64,000 bases of DNA from Dyella telluris (GCF_014297575.1 NZ_CP060412.1:868001-932000), one strand, 5' to 3'; positions 44,224 to 53,733 are shown, numbered from the stretch's first letter. The notes: generated by a model not told the origin, from the sequence alone. A program made the numbers and translations.

Positions 44224-45402
44224 CTACCACCAGGTCCGTTTGGTGCCGGTGAGGATGCGCAGCATCTGCCCGCGTGCGATGGGCATTCGCCCCAGCGGAC
44301 CGAAGACGCGATCGCGCACCGTGGCCAGGCTGTCGTGGTGCGACTGGAACAGCGGCGTCAACCAGCGGCTCAGGTACTGATAGATGCCCACATGCGTCCG
44401 GCGCGCGCGCCGATATCCATCGAGTGCCGAGGCGACATCGTCATTCGCCGCCAGCGCATCGGCCAACGCCTGCGCATCGAGCAGGGCCATGTTGACGCCC
44501 TGCCCCAGCTGCGGGCTCATGGCATGCGCGGCGTCGCCGATGAACGCGATGTTGTTCCACACGGACCGTCGCAACACGACATCCCGGTAGCGTGCGCGAT
44601 GCAACTGGCTGGCTGCCCGGATGCCGTCCAGCATCGGCAGCGCATCGGGCCAGAGCTCGCCGACGCGCTGGCGCATGCGCACCAGTGCATCATCGTCGAA
44701 GGCATCGACCTGATCGCCGGGCAGGCTGTAGAAGAAGGTCAGCCAGCGGCTGTCCGTATCGTCGCGATGCCCCACCGGCATCAGGCCGATCATCTCGCGC
44801 GTTCCGGCATAGCGCTGGTGCAGGGTGTCCGCATGTGGCCAGTGCGCGGCCGGCAGCAGGCACCACATGGCGCCCCACGGATAAAGCGGTTCGCGCCGGG
44901 TCACGCCATGCTGATGCCGCAACACCGAATGCGCGCCGTCCGCGGCAACGATCAGGTCAAAGGGACCGTGACGCTCACCAACGGTATCGATCAGATGGCG
45001 GCCATCTTCCGACAGGTGGTCGATCCGTGTGCCGCTGCGAATTGTGCCGCGCGCGGGGTACGCACCGTCCAGCAGGGAAAACAGCGCGCCGCGCGTCATG
45101 CCCAGCCCAAAGCAACCGGGCGCGTGCTGGCCGTAACGCATGTCCATCACCATGCGGCCGGCGGCATTGCAGCCATAGAGGCGCTCGATGCGCTGGCCAC
45201 GGGCCAGCGCCTGCTCGTGCAGCCCCAGCCTGGTGAGCACGGAAAGACCCGTGGGCTGCAACAGGAAGCCAGCACCCACGGGACCGGGCGCAGCGGCTTG
45301 CTCGAAAACGGTCAGCTCATGCCCGGCGGCACCCAGCAACAGGCAGCTTGCCTGCCCGGCCACGCCGTAACCCACCACGGCGATACGCAGCTTGTCTCGC
45401 AT
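44224..45402 (-). CDS. FAD-dependent monooxygenase
   Basis: A 392-residue group A flavoprotein monooxygenase-like enzyme. FAD Rossmann motif RIAVVGYGVAGQASCLLL is at the N-terminus, the DG fingerprint DLIVAADGAHSVLRHQHG near 155, and the second FAD motif IAFIGDAAHAMSPQLGQGVNMALLDAQALADAL near 290. Members hydroxylate aromatic or polyprenyl substrates using NAD(P)H and O2. Substrate cannot be deduced. Its stop is 3 bp from the convergent pldA stop. Confidence 0.87.
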   Translation of the reverse strand: MRDKLRIAVVGYGVAGQASCLLLGAAGHELTVFEQAAAPGPVGAGFLLQPTGLSVLTRLGLHEQALARGQRIERLYGCNAAGRMVMDMRYGQHAPGCFGLGMTRGALFSLLDGAYPARGTIRSGTRIDHLSEDGRHLIDTVGERHGPFDLIVAADGAHSVLRHQHGVTRREPLYPWGAMWCLLPAAHWPHADTLHQRYAGTREMIGLMPVGHRDDTDSRWLTFFYSLPGDQVDAFDDDALVRMRQRVGELWPDALPMLDGIRAASQLHRARYRDVVLRRSVWNNIAFIGDAAHAMSPQLGQGVNMALLDAQALADALAANDDVASALDGYRRARRTHVGIYQYLSRWLTPLFQSHHDSLATVRDRVFGPLGRMPIARGQMLRILTGTKRTWW

Positions 45403-45463
45403 GACGCTCCTTGTCGGGCCGGACGCGAGGCCCGGCTTCTGGCAACGGCATCATGCCGTGCAT

Positions 45464-45495
45464 CACGGACGTTGGCACGGTGGCCAACGTCCGTG
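45464..45495 (-). terminator. Hairpin downstream of slyD
   Basis: CACGGACGTTGGC and GCCAACGTCCGTG are exact 13-base inverted arms with a 6-base loop, 7 bases after the slyD stop. A T-run is lacking, so this may be an mRNA-stabilising or Rho-assisted end. Confidence 0.5.
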
Positions 45496-45502
45496 CGGTA
45501 CA

Positions 45503-45985
45503 TCAGTGGTCGTGACCACCTGCGCCGTGCACGTGACCGTGCGAGAGCTCTTCCTCGCTGGCCGCACGCACGTCGGTCACTTCAACGTCGAAGTGCAGGG
45601 TCTGGCCGGCGAGCGGGTGGTTGCCGTCGATGTGCACCTTGCCGTCTTCGACCTTGGTCACGGTGACGTTGATGACGCCCTGCGGGCCGCGGCCCTGGAA
45701 CTGCATGCCCGGCTGGATGTCTTCCACGCCCTGGAAAGCCTCGCGCGGCACTTCCTGGACGAGCTCGGCGTGGTGCACGCCGTAGCCTTCTTCCGGCGCC
45801 ACGTCGACCTTGAACTGGTCGCCAACCTGGCGACCTTCCATCGCCTTTTCCAGACCCGGCACGATCTGGCCGACGCCCTGCAGGTACACGAGCGGCTCGC
45901 GACCCTGCGAGCTGTCGAGCACCTGGCCGTTGTCGTCGGTGAGGGTGTAATGGAAGGCAACCACGGAATTGTTGGCGATCTGCAT
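45503..45985 (-). CDS. slyD: FKBP-type peptidyl-prolyl isomerase SlyD
   Basis: A 160-residue SlyD-type prolyl isomerase and chaperone. The start MQIANNSVVAFHYTLTDDNGQVLDSSQG fits the family. FKBP residues (YLQGVGQIVPGLEKAMEGRQVGDQFKVDVAPEEGYG) come next, followed by the insert-in-flap domain (about 72-125). The tail is His-rich but short (HGHVHGAGGHDH), with about five His residues against many in E. coli SlyD, so nickel handling may be weaker. The ribosome binding site is poor. Confidence 0.93.
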   Translation of the reverse strand: MQIANNSVVAFHYTLTDDNGQVLDSSQGREPLVYLQGVGQIVPGLEKAMEGRQVGDQFKVDVAPEEGYGVHHAELVQEVPREAFQGVEDIQPGMQFQGRGPQGVINVTVTKVEDGKVHIDGNHPLAGQTLHFDVEVTDVRAASEEELSHGHVHGAGGHDH

Positions 45986-46134
45986 GTTGTTCTCGACTGG
46001 GGAAGGAGCGCCAGCAGAAGCCGGCACGAATGTGAAAGCCTACCAGACCGCCTGTGAGGATGCCGGCCACGAAGATTCCGGAAGCCGCGCCGTATCCCTA
46101 GCCGGAGGGCGCCACGATTGGCGATACTCCGCCC

Positions 46135-47748
46135 ATGATCGCCCCGTATCGCCTGCTATGCCGTTGTACTGCCGTGCTTTTCGGCATGGCCCTGGTCCTG
46201 CCATCGATGGCCGCACAGGCACCTGCAGCCGGCACAACCACCGTGGCCGCGCCAGCCCCGGCCAGCGCCCCGTCGTCGCTGGGCGAGCAGATCGACGGCC
46301 TGATCAGCCAGCCCCGTTTTGACGGCGCCGACTGGGGCATCGCGGTGATTTCGCTGAGCAGCGGCCGCACGGTCTACAGCCACCACGCGGACCAACTGTT
46401 CCAGCCCGCCTCCACCGCCAAGCTGTTCACCGCCGCCGTGACGCTGAGCGAGCTCGGAGCGGACTACCGCATCCCCACCCGCGTGCTGGCCGGCGGCGAG
46501 ATCCGCAACGGCCGGCTGGACGGTTCGCTGATCCTCTATGGCATGGGCGACCCCACACTGGGCGCCGACCCCGCCACGGCGCACTGGCCCGACCAGCTGG
46601 CCGGGCAGTTGGAGGCCAAGGGCTTGCGCCATGTGCATGGCGACCTGATCGCCGACGCCACCTATTTCGCCAGCCCGATGATGGGCAGCGGCTGGGAGGC
46701 GACTGACCTGCAGAGCTGGTTTGCCGTGCCGGCAAGCGCGCTGAGCGTGGGCGAAAACCAGGTGGAGGTCACCGTCTCGCCGGGTGTCAGCGCGGGCGCA
46801 CCGGCGGTGCTGCGCTTTGATCCGGCCGATGCGATCCCCGCCGTCACCAACGACTTGCTGACCAGCGCCCAGCGCACACGCAACGACGTGAACCTCTATC
46901 GCGCCCCCGGTGACGGCACGCTGTATGCGTTTGGCAACATAGCGGCCAAATCCGCCTCGCAGAATTACAAGCTCGCCCTGCCCGACCCGGCCCGGTTCGC
47001 CGGCGAGCAGTTGCGGGAAGCGCTGCTGCGCCATGGCATCCAGCTCGACGGCAAGGTCACCACGGTGCACTGGCCACGGCGCGACGCTTCACTGCCTGTC
47101 CAACCGGTGACGCTGGCCGAAGTGCTGTCGCCGCCGGTAAGCGAGATCCTCGGACGCGGCCTGAAGCGTTCGCAGAACCTCTATCTGCAGAACCTGCTGC
47201 TGCTCGCCGGCGTCAAGGCCCAGGCAAATACCGAGCAACGCGACGGCAGCGCGGGCTTCATCACCAGCGAACGCTGGGGCATCCGTGCCATGCGCGAACT
47301 GCTGGAACAGATCGGCATTGCGCCCACCGCCAGCATGATCGAGGAAGGGACGGGGCTCTCACGCCGCAACCTGGCCACACCCAGCGCCATGGCACGACTG
47401 CTCGCCTTCCTGGCCAGCCAGCCCTACGGGCCCACGCTGGTGGAGGCGCTGCCGATTGCCGGCGTGGATGGCACGCTGCAGTGGCGCATGCGCAACACGC
47501 CTGCGGAAAACAACGTGCACGCCAAGACCGGCAGCATGAGCTTCGTGCACTGTCTGGCCGGCTACGTCACCAGCGGCGATGGCGAACGGCTTGCATTCGC
47601 CATCATGCTCAACAACTACGATCCGCCGGCGGGTGCGCCCAGCGCCACCAAGGACATCGACCAGATCGCCGAGCTGCTCGCCGGGTCACGCACTGCGCCA
47701 AAGGCCGCCGTGGCCTCGCCCGCCGTAGCCGCTCACCCCGCCAACTGA
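46135..47748 (+). CDS. dacB: D-alanyl-D-alanine carboxypeptidase/endopeptidase (PBP4, S13)
   Basis: A 537-residue periplasmic penicillin-binding protein. A signal peptide ends near MAAQA, followed by a Pro/Ala linker. The active-site set is SxxK in PASTAKLF near 94, SxN in KRSQNLYLQ near 346, and KTG in HAKTGSMS near 464. The insertion domain between SxxK and SxN is characteristic of S13. It trims or cleaves peptidoglycan cross-links. The gene overlaps the convergent glutathione peroxidase gene by 16 bases. Confidence 0.93.
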   Translation: MIAPYRLLCRCTAVLFGMALVLPSMAAQAPAAGTTTVAAPAPASAPSSLGEQIDGLISQPRFDGADWGIAVISLSSGRTVYSHHADQLFQPASTAKLFTAAVTLSELGADYRIPTRVLAGGEIRNGRLDGSLILYGMGDPTLGADPATAHWPDQLAGQLEAKGLRHVHGDLIADATYFASPMMGSGWEATDLQSWFAVPASALSVGENQVEVTVSPGVSAGAPAVLRFDPADAIPAVTNDLLTSAQRTRNDVNLYRAPGDGTLYAFGNIAAKSASQNYKLALPDPARFAGEQLREALLRHGIQLDGKVTTVHWPRRDASLPVQPVTLAEVLSPPVSEILGRGLKRSQNLYLQNLLLLAGVKAQANTEQRDGSAGFITSERWGIRAMRELLEQIGIAPTASMIEEGTGLSRRNLATPSAMARLLAFLASQPYGPTLVEALPIAGVDGTLQWRMRNTPAENNVHAKTGSMSFVHCLAGYVTSGDGERLAFAIMLNNYDPPAGAPSATKDIDQIAELLAGSRTAPKAAVASPAVAAHPAN

Positions 47749-48218
47749 GCCTTCAGGTCCTTGCCGATCTTCTCGGGCGTATCCGTGGGCGCGTAGCGCT
47801 TCACCACCTGCCCGTCGCGATCGACCAGGAACTTGGTGAAGTTCCACTTGATCGCCTCGCTGCCCAGCAAACCCTTGCCCTCGCTCTTGAGCCACTTGTA
47901 GAGCGGGTGCGTGCCTGCGCCGTTCACCTCGACCTTGGCGAACATCGGAAACGTCACGTCGTAACTGGTGGAGCAGAAGTTGCGGATCTCCGCTTCGTCG
48001 CCGGGCTCCTGGTGACCGAACTGGTCGCACGGGAAACCCAGCACCACCAGCCCCTGCTCGCGGTCGGCGCGCCACAGGGCTTCCAGGCCGGTGTATTGCG
48101 GGGTGAAGCCGCATTTGGAGGCCACGTTGACGATCAGCAGCGTCTTGCCGCGGTAATCGGCCAGCGAACGTTCGTTGCCGTCGATATCGCGCGCGGAAAA
48201 GTCATAGACAGAGGTCAT
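47733..48218 (-). CDS. Glutathione peroxidase-family peroxidase
   Basis: A 161-residue thioredoxin-fold peroxidase. The peroxidatic Cys is in NVASKCGFTPQYTGLE (about 36), Gln in GFPCDQFGHQEPG (about 70) and Trp/Asn in KWNFTKFLVDRDG (about 124), completing the GPx catalytic tetrad. A second Cys in GFPCDQF could serve as a resolving residue. The enzyme is of the Cys type and may use thioredoxin rather than glutathione. It probably reduces organic hydroperoxides. Confidence 0.92.
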   Translation of the reverse strand: MTSVYDFSARDIDGNERSLADYRGKTLLIVNVASKCGFTPQYTGLEALWRADREQGLVVLGFPCDQFGHQEPGDEAEIRNFCSTSYDVTFPMFAKVEVNGAGTHPLYKWLKSEGKGLLGSEAIKWNFTKFLVDRDGQVVKRYAPTDTPEKIGKDLKAQLAG

Positions 48219-48372
48219 GGCGTCGGTCCTCGTTGAAAGACAGTCAGTCTAGGACCTGTCGGCACCAGGGGCGTAGCCCCACGGAAGTCCCGCGTGCCGT
48301 ATGCTTTGCACCGGCCGGCCCTGCCGGCGGCAGTCCCCACGCCCGCGCCTCCCCGGCTTCCGAAGGTACCCC

Positions 48373-49401
48373 GTGATCAGATTTCAGGATGTGCACAAGT
48401 CCTACCGTGTCGACGGCCGGGACATTCCTGCACTGCAACCTTTCAACCTCGACATCGCCGATGGCGAGGTGTTCGGCATCATCGGCCATTCGGGCGCGGG
48501 AAAATCGACGCTTATACGTCTGATCAACCTGCTCGAGCGCCCCAGCGGCGGGCGCATCCTGATCGGCGACACCGACATGACCGCGCTGGACGAGTCGGCC
48601 CTGCGCCACCAGCGCCAGCGCATCGGCATGATCTTCCAGCACTTCAACCTGCTGTCCTCGCAGACGGTGGCGCAGAACGTGGCCTTCCCGCTGCGCCTGG
48701 CCGGCGAACGCGACGAGGCGACCATCCGCCGGCGCGTGGATGAACTGCTGGCGCGGGTGGGCCTGACCGCCCATGCGGACAAGTACCCATCGCAGCTTTC
48801 CGGCGGCCAGAAACAGCGCGTGGGTATTGCCCGCGCACTGGCCAACCGGCCGTCGATCCTGTTGTGCGACGAAGCCACCAGTGCGCTCGATCCGCAGACC
48901 ACCGCGGCGGTGCTGGACCTTCTTGCTGAAATCAATCGCGAACTCAAGCTCACCATCGTGCTGATCACGCACGAGATGGACGTGGTGCGCCGCGTGTGCG
49001 ATCGCGTCGCCGTGCTCGATGCCGGCCGCATCGTGGAAAGCGGTGCCGTGGCGGACGTATTCCTTCACCCCCAGCACGCCACCACGCGCCGCTTCGTCAA
49101 CGAAGCCCTGCCGGAGGAAGCCGCCGGCGAGCAGATGCCGTTCTTGCACGTGCCGGGCCGCATCCTGCGCCTGTCGTTCCGCGGCGAAACCACCTGGACG
49201 CCGGCGCTGGGGCGCGTGGCGCGCGAAACCAACGTTGATTTCAACATCCTCGCCGGACGCATCGACCGCATCAAGGACCTGCCCTACGGCCAGCTCACGC
49301 TCGCCATGCAGGGCGAACGCGTGGACGACGCGCTGGCCACGCTGCGCGAGGCCGGCATCGAAATCGAAGAACTCACCGTGTCGCCGGAGAACCGCGCATG
49401 A
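48373..49401 (+). CDS. metN: Methionine ABC transporter ATP-binding protein MetN
   Basis: A 342-residue ATPase of the D/L-methionine importer. A GTG start at 48373 with an AAGG site is chosen; upstream in-frame residues do not fit. Walker [10 protein letters not shown] is near 38, the signature [15 protein letters not shown] near 140 and Walker [14 protein letters not shown] near 163. The C-terminal about 90 residues (from [20 protein letters not shown]) form the NIL/ACT-like domain that senses methionine and inhibits transport. The gene overlaps metI by 4 bases (ATGA). Confidence 0.96.
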   Translation: MIRFQDVHKSYRVDGRDIPALQPFNLDIADGEVFGIIGHSGAGKSTLIRLINLLERPSGGRILIGDTDMTALDESALRHQRQRIGMIFQHFNLLSSQTVAQNVAFPLRLAGERDEATIRRRVDELLARVGLTAHADKYPSQLSGGQKQRVGIARALANRPSILLCDEATSALDPQTTAAVLDLLAEINRELKLTIVLITHEMDVVRRVCDRVAVLDAGRIVESGAVADVFLHPQHATTRRFVNEALPEEAAGEQMPFLHVPGRILRLSFRGETTWTPALGRVARETNVDFNILAGRIDRIKDLPYGQLTLAMQGERVDDALATLREAGIEIEELTVSPENRA

Positions 49402-50081
49402 GCGCCCCGCTGCTGCAGAGCCTGTTCCCCAACATCGACGACTGGGCTGAAATCGGCAACGCCTGTATCGACACCCTGCTGATGCTGGGCGGTTCGCTGC
49501 TGCTCACCGTAGTGCTGGGGCTGCCGCTGGGCGTGCTGCTGTACCTCACCGGCAAGGGGCAGTTGCGCGCCATGCCGAAGCTCTACGCGGTGCTGTCGCT
49601 GGTGGTGAACATCCTGCGTTCGATTCCCTTCATCATCCTGATGATCGTGCTGATGCCGGTGACCTATGTGCTGGTCGGCACCAAGCTGGGCATCCGTGGC
49701 GCCATTCCGCCGCTTGTCATCGGCGCCGCGCCGTTCTTTGCGCGACTGGTGGAAACCGCCCTTCGCGAAGTGCAGCGCGGCGTCATCGAAGCCAGCCAGG
49801 CCATGGGCGCGACCACCTGGCAGATCGTGCGGCACGTGCTGTTGCCCGAGGCACGTGGCGGCCTGATCGCTGGCACCACCGTCACCGCCATTGCGCTGGT
49901 GGGCTACACGGCCATGGGTGGCGCCATTGGCGCGGGCGGTTTGGGCGACCTGGCCTACCGCTACGGCTACCTGAGTTACAAATCGGATTACATGGTGGTG
50001 ACGGTGATCTTGCTGATCGTCCTGGTGCAATTGCTGCAGATGGCCGGCGACCGCATCGTAGCGCGGTATACACGGCACTGA
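49398..50081 (+). CDS. metI: Methionine ABC transporter permease MetI
   Basis: A 227-residue inner-membrane permease with five or six helices (first [25 protein letters not shown]). The EAA-type coupling loop is in [29 protein letters not shown] near 133-160. The C-terminal region [22 protein letters not shown] is typical of the family. It starts within the last codons of metN (ATGA overlap). A rho-independent terminator follows 6 bases after the stop codon and separates it from metQ. Confidence 0.96.
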   Translation: MSAPLLQSLFPNIDDWAEIGNACIDTLLMLGGSLLLTVVLGLPLGVLLYLTGKGQLRAMPKLYAVLSLVVNILRSIPFIILMIVLMPVTYVLVGTKLGIRGAIPPLVIGAAPFFARLVETALREVQRGVIEASQAMGATTWQIVRHVLLPEARGGLIAGTTVTAIALVGYTAMGGAIGAGGLGDLAYRYGYLSYKSDYMVVTVILLIVLVQLLQMAGDRIVARYTRH

Positions 50082-50087
50082 GTCAGG

Positions 50088-50119
50088 AAAAAGGCCCGGC
50101 ATTCCACCGGGCCTTTTTT
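50088..50119 (+). terminator. Terminator between metI and metQ
   Basis: AAAAAGGCCCGG and CCGGGCC plus TTTTTT form a 7-bp GC stem extended by A-T pairs with a 7-base loop. The position, 6 bases after the metI stop, splits the met locus. Confidence 0.8.
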
Positions 50120-50161
50120 GCATCCGGCGGTATGGACGGCTATTCTTGTGCGCCGCACAAG
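50118..50161 (+). promoter_or_regulatory. Candidate metQ promoter with overlapping palindrome
   Basis: TTGCAT (50118-50123), 17 bases, TATTCT (50141-50146) looks like a sigma-70 promoter directly after the metI terminator. The dyad CTTGTGC-GCC-GCACAAG (50145-50161) overlaps the -10 end and predicted start, as an operator would. Confidence 0.5.
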
Positions 50162-50178
50162 TTAACAACCTGATCCAT

Positions 50179-50991
50179 ATGACGAAGATGCATAAGTTCA
50201 TAGCCATTTTCTCCGCCCTGCTCCTGCTGGCGGGCTGTTCTTCGTCGTCCAACGGCGGTGGCGATGCCGGCAGCCAGAAGCTGGTGGTGGCCGCCACGGC
50301 CGTGCCGCACGCGGAGATCCTCAAGCAGGTCAAGCCGATCCTGGCCAAGGAAGGCGTGGACCTGGAAATCAAGGTGTTCGCCGACTACGTGCAGCCGAAC
50401 GTGCAGGTGCTGGAGAAGTCGGTCGACGCCAACTATTTCCAGACCAAGCCCTACCTCGATGCATTCAACCGCGAGCGCGGTACCAACCTGACCATCGTCA
50501 CGGGCGTGCACATCGAGCCGTTCGGCGCTTACTCGCGCAAGATCAAGTCCATCGACCAGCTGCCCGACGGCGCCACGGTGACCTTGCCCAACGACCCCAG
50601 CAACAACAGCCGCGCACTGCTGCTGCTGGCCAAGCACGGCCTGATCACGCTGAAGGATCCGAGCAACGAGCTGTCCACGCAAAAGGACATCACGGCCAAC
50701 CCGAAGCACCTCAAGCTGCGTGAACTGGAAGCCGCCATGCTGCCGCGCACGCTGGATGAAGTGGACCTGGCCCTGATCAACACCAACTATGCGCTCGCCG
50801 CCGGCCTCAGCCCGACCAAGGACGCACTGCTGATCGAAGACAAGGATTCACCGTACGTGAACTACCTGGTGGCACGTCCGGACAACAAGGACGATCCGCG
50901 CATCCAGAAGCTCGCCAAGGCGCTGACCAGCCCCGAGATCAAGGCGTTCATCGAGCAGAAGTACCAGGGCGCGGTGTTGCCGGCGTTCTAA
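50179..50991 (+). CDS. metQ: Methionine-binding lipoprotein MetQ
   Basis: A 270-residue substrate-binding lipoprotein. The lipobox LLAGC places the lipidated Cys near residue 20 (starts at 50179 or 50188 are both possible). The mature part follows the NlpA/MetQ pattern: KLVVAATAVPHAEILKQVKPILAKEGVDLEIKVFADYVQPN, NANYFQTKPYLDAFN-type and PNDPSNNSRALLLLAKHGLI. It delivers methionine to MetNI. A terminator and a probable own promoter lie between metI and metQ. Confidence 0.95.
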   Translation: MTKMHKFIAIFSALLLLAGCSSSSNGGGDAGSQKLVVAATAVPHAEILKQVKPILAKEGVDLEIKVFADYVQPNVQVLEKSVDANYFQTKPYLDAFNRERGTNLTIVTGVHIEPFGAYSRKIKSIDQLPDGATVTLPNDPSNNSRALLLLAKHGLITLKDPSNELSTQKDITANPKHLKLRELEAAMLPRTLDEVDLALINTNYALAAGLSPTKDALLIEDKDSPYVNYLVARPDNKDDPRIQKLAKALTSPEIKAFIEQKYQGAVLPAF

Positions 50992-51010
50992 GATCCTGCG
51001 CGGTCTTTCT

Positions 51011-51090
51011 GTAGGAGCGCACGGGTGCGCGACCGCGGCGTCCCGTCGTTACCTGGGCGCCATGATGGTCGCGCACCCGTGCGCTCCTAC
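51011..51090. repeat. Paired REP-like element, GTAGGAGCGC family
   Basis: Exact inverted 24-bp arms at 51011-51034 and 51067-51090, beginning GTAGGAGCGCACGGGTGCGC, with a 32-base spacer. It fills most of the space between the convergent metQ and pncB genes. Confidence 0.88.
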
Positions 51091-51116
51091 ATTGCTTTTC
51101 AGCGGACCTGGTGGCT

Positions 51117-52313
51117 TCAGCAGGGCACCGCTTCAGGGTTGGCCGGAATCTCGAACACCTGGCGCAGGTAGGTTACGTAGGCGCTGTCCTCGCACATGTT
51201 CTTGCCTGGCGTATCGCTGATCTTGGCCACCGGCTGACCGTTGCAGCGGACCATCTTGATGACGATCTGCAGCGGCTCTGGCCCCACGTCGTTGGTGAGA
51301 TTGGTGCCCACGCCGAACGCCACCTGGCAGCGACCGTGGAAGTGCTGGTAGAGCTGCATCACCTTGGGGATGTCCAGGCCATCGCTGAACACCAGCACCT
51401 TGCTGCGCGGATCCACGCGATTGGCCCGGTAGTGCGCAAGCACGCGCTCGCCCCATGCAAACGGGTCGCCCGAGTCGTGGCGGGTGCCGTCGAACAGCTT
51501 GCAGAAATACATGTCGAAATCGCGCAGGAAGGCGCTGAGTCCGTACACGTCGGACAGCGCGATACCCAGGTCGCCGCGGTACTCCCTTGCCCAGGTTTCC
51601 AGTGCCGCCACCTGCGAGTCGCGCAGCCGCGGCCCCAGCGCCTGATGCGCCTGCAGATATTCGTGCGCCAGCGTACCCAACGGCGTCAGGCCGAGCTTCC
51701 ACGCCAGCCACACGTTGCTGGTACCCGCCAGCTGACGACCCAGGCCGTCGCGCAGCGTGGTGACAACTTCCTCATGCCACGCGCGCGAGAAGCGCCGGCG
51801 CGTGCCGTAGTCGGCGATCTTGCACTCCTGGAAGCCATCGGTGTCGCGCAACAGGGCAATCTTCTCGCGCAGGCGGCGCCGCCCTTCGGACAGGTCCAGG
51901 CCCGGCTGGGTATTGCGGAAATATACCTCGTTGACGATGGCCAGCAACGGCACCTCGAACAGGATGGTGTGCAGCCACGGGCCGCGGATGTGTATCTCGA
52001 TTTCGCCAGGGCCATCCTGTGCAGGGATGATCTCCACGTATTTGGCGTTGAGCTGGAACAGCCCGAGGAAATCGACGAAATCGCTCTTGATGAAGCGCCA
52101 GCTGCGCAGGTAGTCCAGCTCCTCGTGGGTAAAGCGCAGGGAGCACAGGCCTTCCAGCTCTTTGCGGATCTCAGCGATATAGGGCACCAGATCCACGCCG
52201 GGATTGCGGCATTTGAACTTGTATTCGACCTGGGCCGCCGGATAGTGATGCAGCACGACCTGCATCATGGAGAACTTGTAGAGATCGGTGTCGAGCAGGG
52301 AAGTAACGATCAT
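51117..52313 (-). CDS. pncB: Nicotinate phosphoribosyltransferase
   Basis: A 398-residue Preiss-Handler enzyme that makes nicotinate mononucleotide from nicotinate and PRPP. Family blocks: [33 protein letters not shown] at the N-terminus, the [20 protein letters not shown] region, [17 protein letters not shown] (about 272), [35 protein letters not shown] near the PRPP site and [23 protein letters not shown] C-terminus. The ATG at 52313 fits homologues; longer in-frame extension is unlikely. It complements pncC earlier in this window in NAD salvage, though the two are distant. Confidence 0.95.
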   Translation of the reverse strand: MIVTSLLDTDLYKFSMMQVVLHHYPAAQVEYKFKCRNPGVDLVPYIAEIRKELEGLCSLRFTHEELDYLRSWRFIKSDFVDFLGLFQLNAKYVEIIPAQDGPGEIEIHIRGPWLHTILFEVPLLAIVNEVYFRNTQPGLDLSEGRRRLREKIALLRDTDGFQECKIADYGTRRRFSRAWHEEVVTTLRDGLGRQLAGTSNVWLAWKLGLTPLGTLAHEYLQAHQALGPRLRDSQVAALETWAREYRGDLGIALSDVYGLSAFLRDFDMYFCKLFDGTRHDSGDPFAWGERVLAHYRANRVDPRSKVLVFSDGLDIPKVMQLYQHFHGRCQVAFGVGTNLTNDVGPEPLQIVIKMVRCNGQPVAKISDTPGKNMCEDSAYVTYLRQVFEIPANPEAVPC

Positions 52314-52397
52314 CGGTCGCTCACGCGCGCGGGGGATGGCCTGATTATCCCGCCACGCCTGCGCCACGGCGAGCCGCCGGCAAACGACAGGCAAATA

Positions 52398-52435
52398 AAA
52401 ACCCCGGTAGCCAGGGGAGGGGCTAGCGGGGTTTT
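52398..52435 (-). promoter_or_regulatory. Terminator-like hairpin in pncB leader
   Basis: AAAACCCCG / CGGGGTTTT plus TAGCC / GGCTA form a two-part stem (one G-G mismatch) with an 8-base loop. On the minus strand it ends in GGGGTTTTTATTTG. It lies about 85 bp before the pncB start, where an attenuator would be. Confidence 0.5.
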
Positions 52436-52631
52436 GTCAGGCCTGGTCCATAACAAAGAGGGGAAAAGGACCGGCCCCCCAGTGGCACGATGTGCTGAGC
52501 CACTTCTTGTCGCCATCACAGCGATACGATGACTTAGTGTGGCCGGAGCGGACCAAGTTCAAGCGCTCCGACGGTTTCGTTCAGCTTTTGGCAAGCTGGC
52601 CGCCACGCCTACAATTGGCGGACTCCCGGTC

Positions 52632-53462
52632 ATGGAACGCCGCCCGATGATGCGCCCCCTTCGCCGCCTGTGCCTGCTTGTCCTGGCGCTTGCCCCGCCC
52701 CTGCATGCCGCCGATCTCACGGTCGATGTCGGCCATGGCCCCAAGACCTACACCACGGCCCAATTGCTGGCCCGCGGCGACGCCCGCGAGGTCGCCATTC
52801 CCGCCGACGTCGCCTTCAAGCGCGCCATGCGCTACCGGGCCGTGCCGCTGAAGTCCCTGCTGGAGGGCGTATCGGCGGACGACACCCTGCAGTTCGTGGC
52901 CTCGGACGGGTTCGCCGCCCAGATTCCCGCCGCCCTGATCGTGCAGGCGCAGGGCTCGGAGGCCTGGCTGGCCGTGGAAGACCCGGCCCATCCCTGGCCG
53001 ACCCTGGCCGAGATCAAGGGCGATGCCGGCCCGTTCTATGTGGTCTGGACCCATCCGGAAGCCATGAAGGTCGGCCCGGAACAATGGCCGTTCCAGCTGG
53101 CGTCGATCCGCCGCCAGCCCTCGGTGGCCCAACGCTTCCCCGCCACCCTGCCCGACCCGTCGCAGAAGCCCGGCAGCCCGGTGCAGCGCGGTTTCCTGGT
53201 GTTCCAGCACACCTGCTTCGCCTGCCACACCCTCAATGGCCAGGGTGACGCCAAGCTGGGCCCCGACCTGAACGTGCCGCACAGCCCCACGGAATATCTG
53301 CGCGAGGACCTGTTCCGCGCCTATATCCGCGACCCGCAGTCACTGCGCCATTGGCCACAGGCGCGCATGCCGGGTTTCGATCGCAAGGCGCTGTCTGATC
53401 AGGACCTGGATGACCTGCTGGCGTACCTGCGGCACATGGCTGGGCGGAAGGCCGGGCCGTAA
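52632..53462 (+). CDS. Exported c-type cytochrome with extra N-terminal domain
   Basis: A 276-residue periplasmic protein. A signal peptide ends near LHAAD (starts at 52632 or 52647). Residues about 30-170 form a non-haem domain (VDVGHGPKTYTTAQLLARGDAREVAIPADVAFKRAMRYRAVPLKSLLEGV) that reminds one of small SUOX-fold/molybdopterin-binding-like periplasmic domains, with weak support. The C-terminal domain is a cytochrome c with CFACH near 200 and a distal Met candidate in ARMPGFDRKALSDQDLDDLLAYLRHM near 250. An electron-transfer role is expected, but the partner is unknown. Confidence 0.8.
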   Translation: MERRPMMRPLRRLCLLVLALAPPLHAADLTVDVGHGPKTYTTAQLLARGDAREVAIPADVAFKRAMRYRAVPLKSLLEGVSADDTLQFVASDGFAAQIPAALIVQAQGSEAWLAVEDPAHPWPTLAEIKGDAGPFYVVWTHPEAMKVGPEQWPFQLASIRRQPSVAQRFPATLPDPSQKPGSPVQRGFLVFQHTCFACHTLNGQGDAKLGPDLNVPHSPTEYLREDLFRAYIRDPQSLRHWPQARMPGFDRKALSDQDLDDLLAYLRHMAGRKAGP

Positions 53463-53534
53463 AACCCGACTGCAGAACTCCCTACGTCTCGGTCACCTCA
53501 TCGCTGGCGATCACCTCGCCGCTACCGATCACCT

Positions 53535-53690
53535 CACCGTCATCCCCGCGAAAGCGGGACGAGCGCGTAGCGCGAAGAACACCCGAAGGGTGGCCCCGGA
53601 GGGGCGAGCAACGCGAGTAATCCAGTGCCTTTCAAGTGGTGAGGAAGACCGAAAGTCGCTGGATCCCCGCTTTCGCGGGGATGACGGTGA
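53535..53690. repeat. Paired REP-like element, TCATCCCCGC family
   Basis: Exact inverted 25-bp arms at 53535-53559 and 53666-53690 around a GGGGATGA-type core (CCCGCGAAAGCGGG), with a 106-base spacer. It matches the element at 7659-7749 with ATTCCC changed to ATCCCC. Confidence 0.82.
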
Positions 53691-53733
53691 GGAGACGTGC
53701 GGGGGTACGGGGCCACGCAGGGTCCTGGAACCC

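Noticed and set aside
48219..48372. SAM-type riboswitch before metN
   Set aside because: The short GC-rich leader shows no conserved riboswitch core and no terminator or anti-terminator pair.
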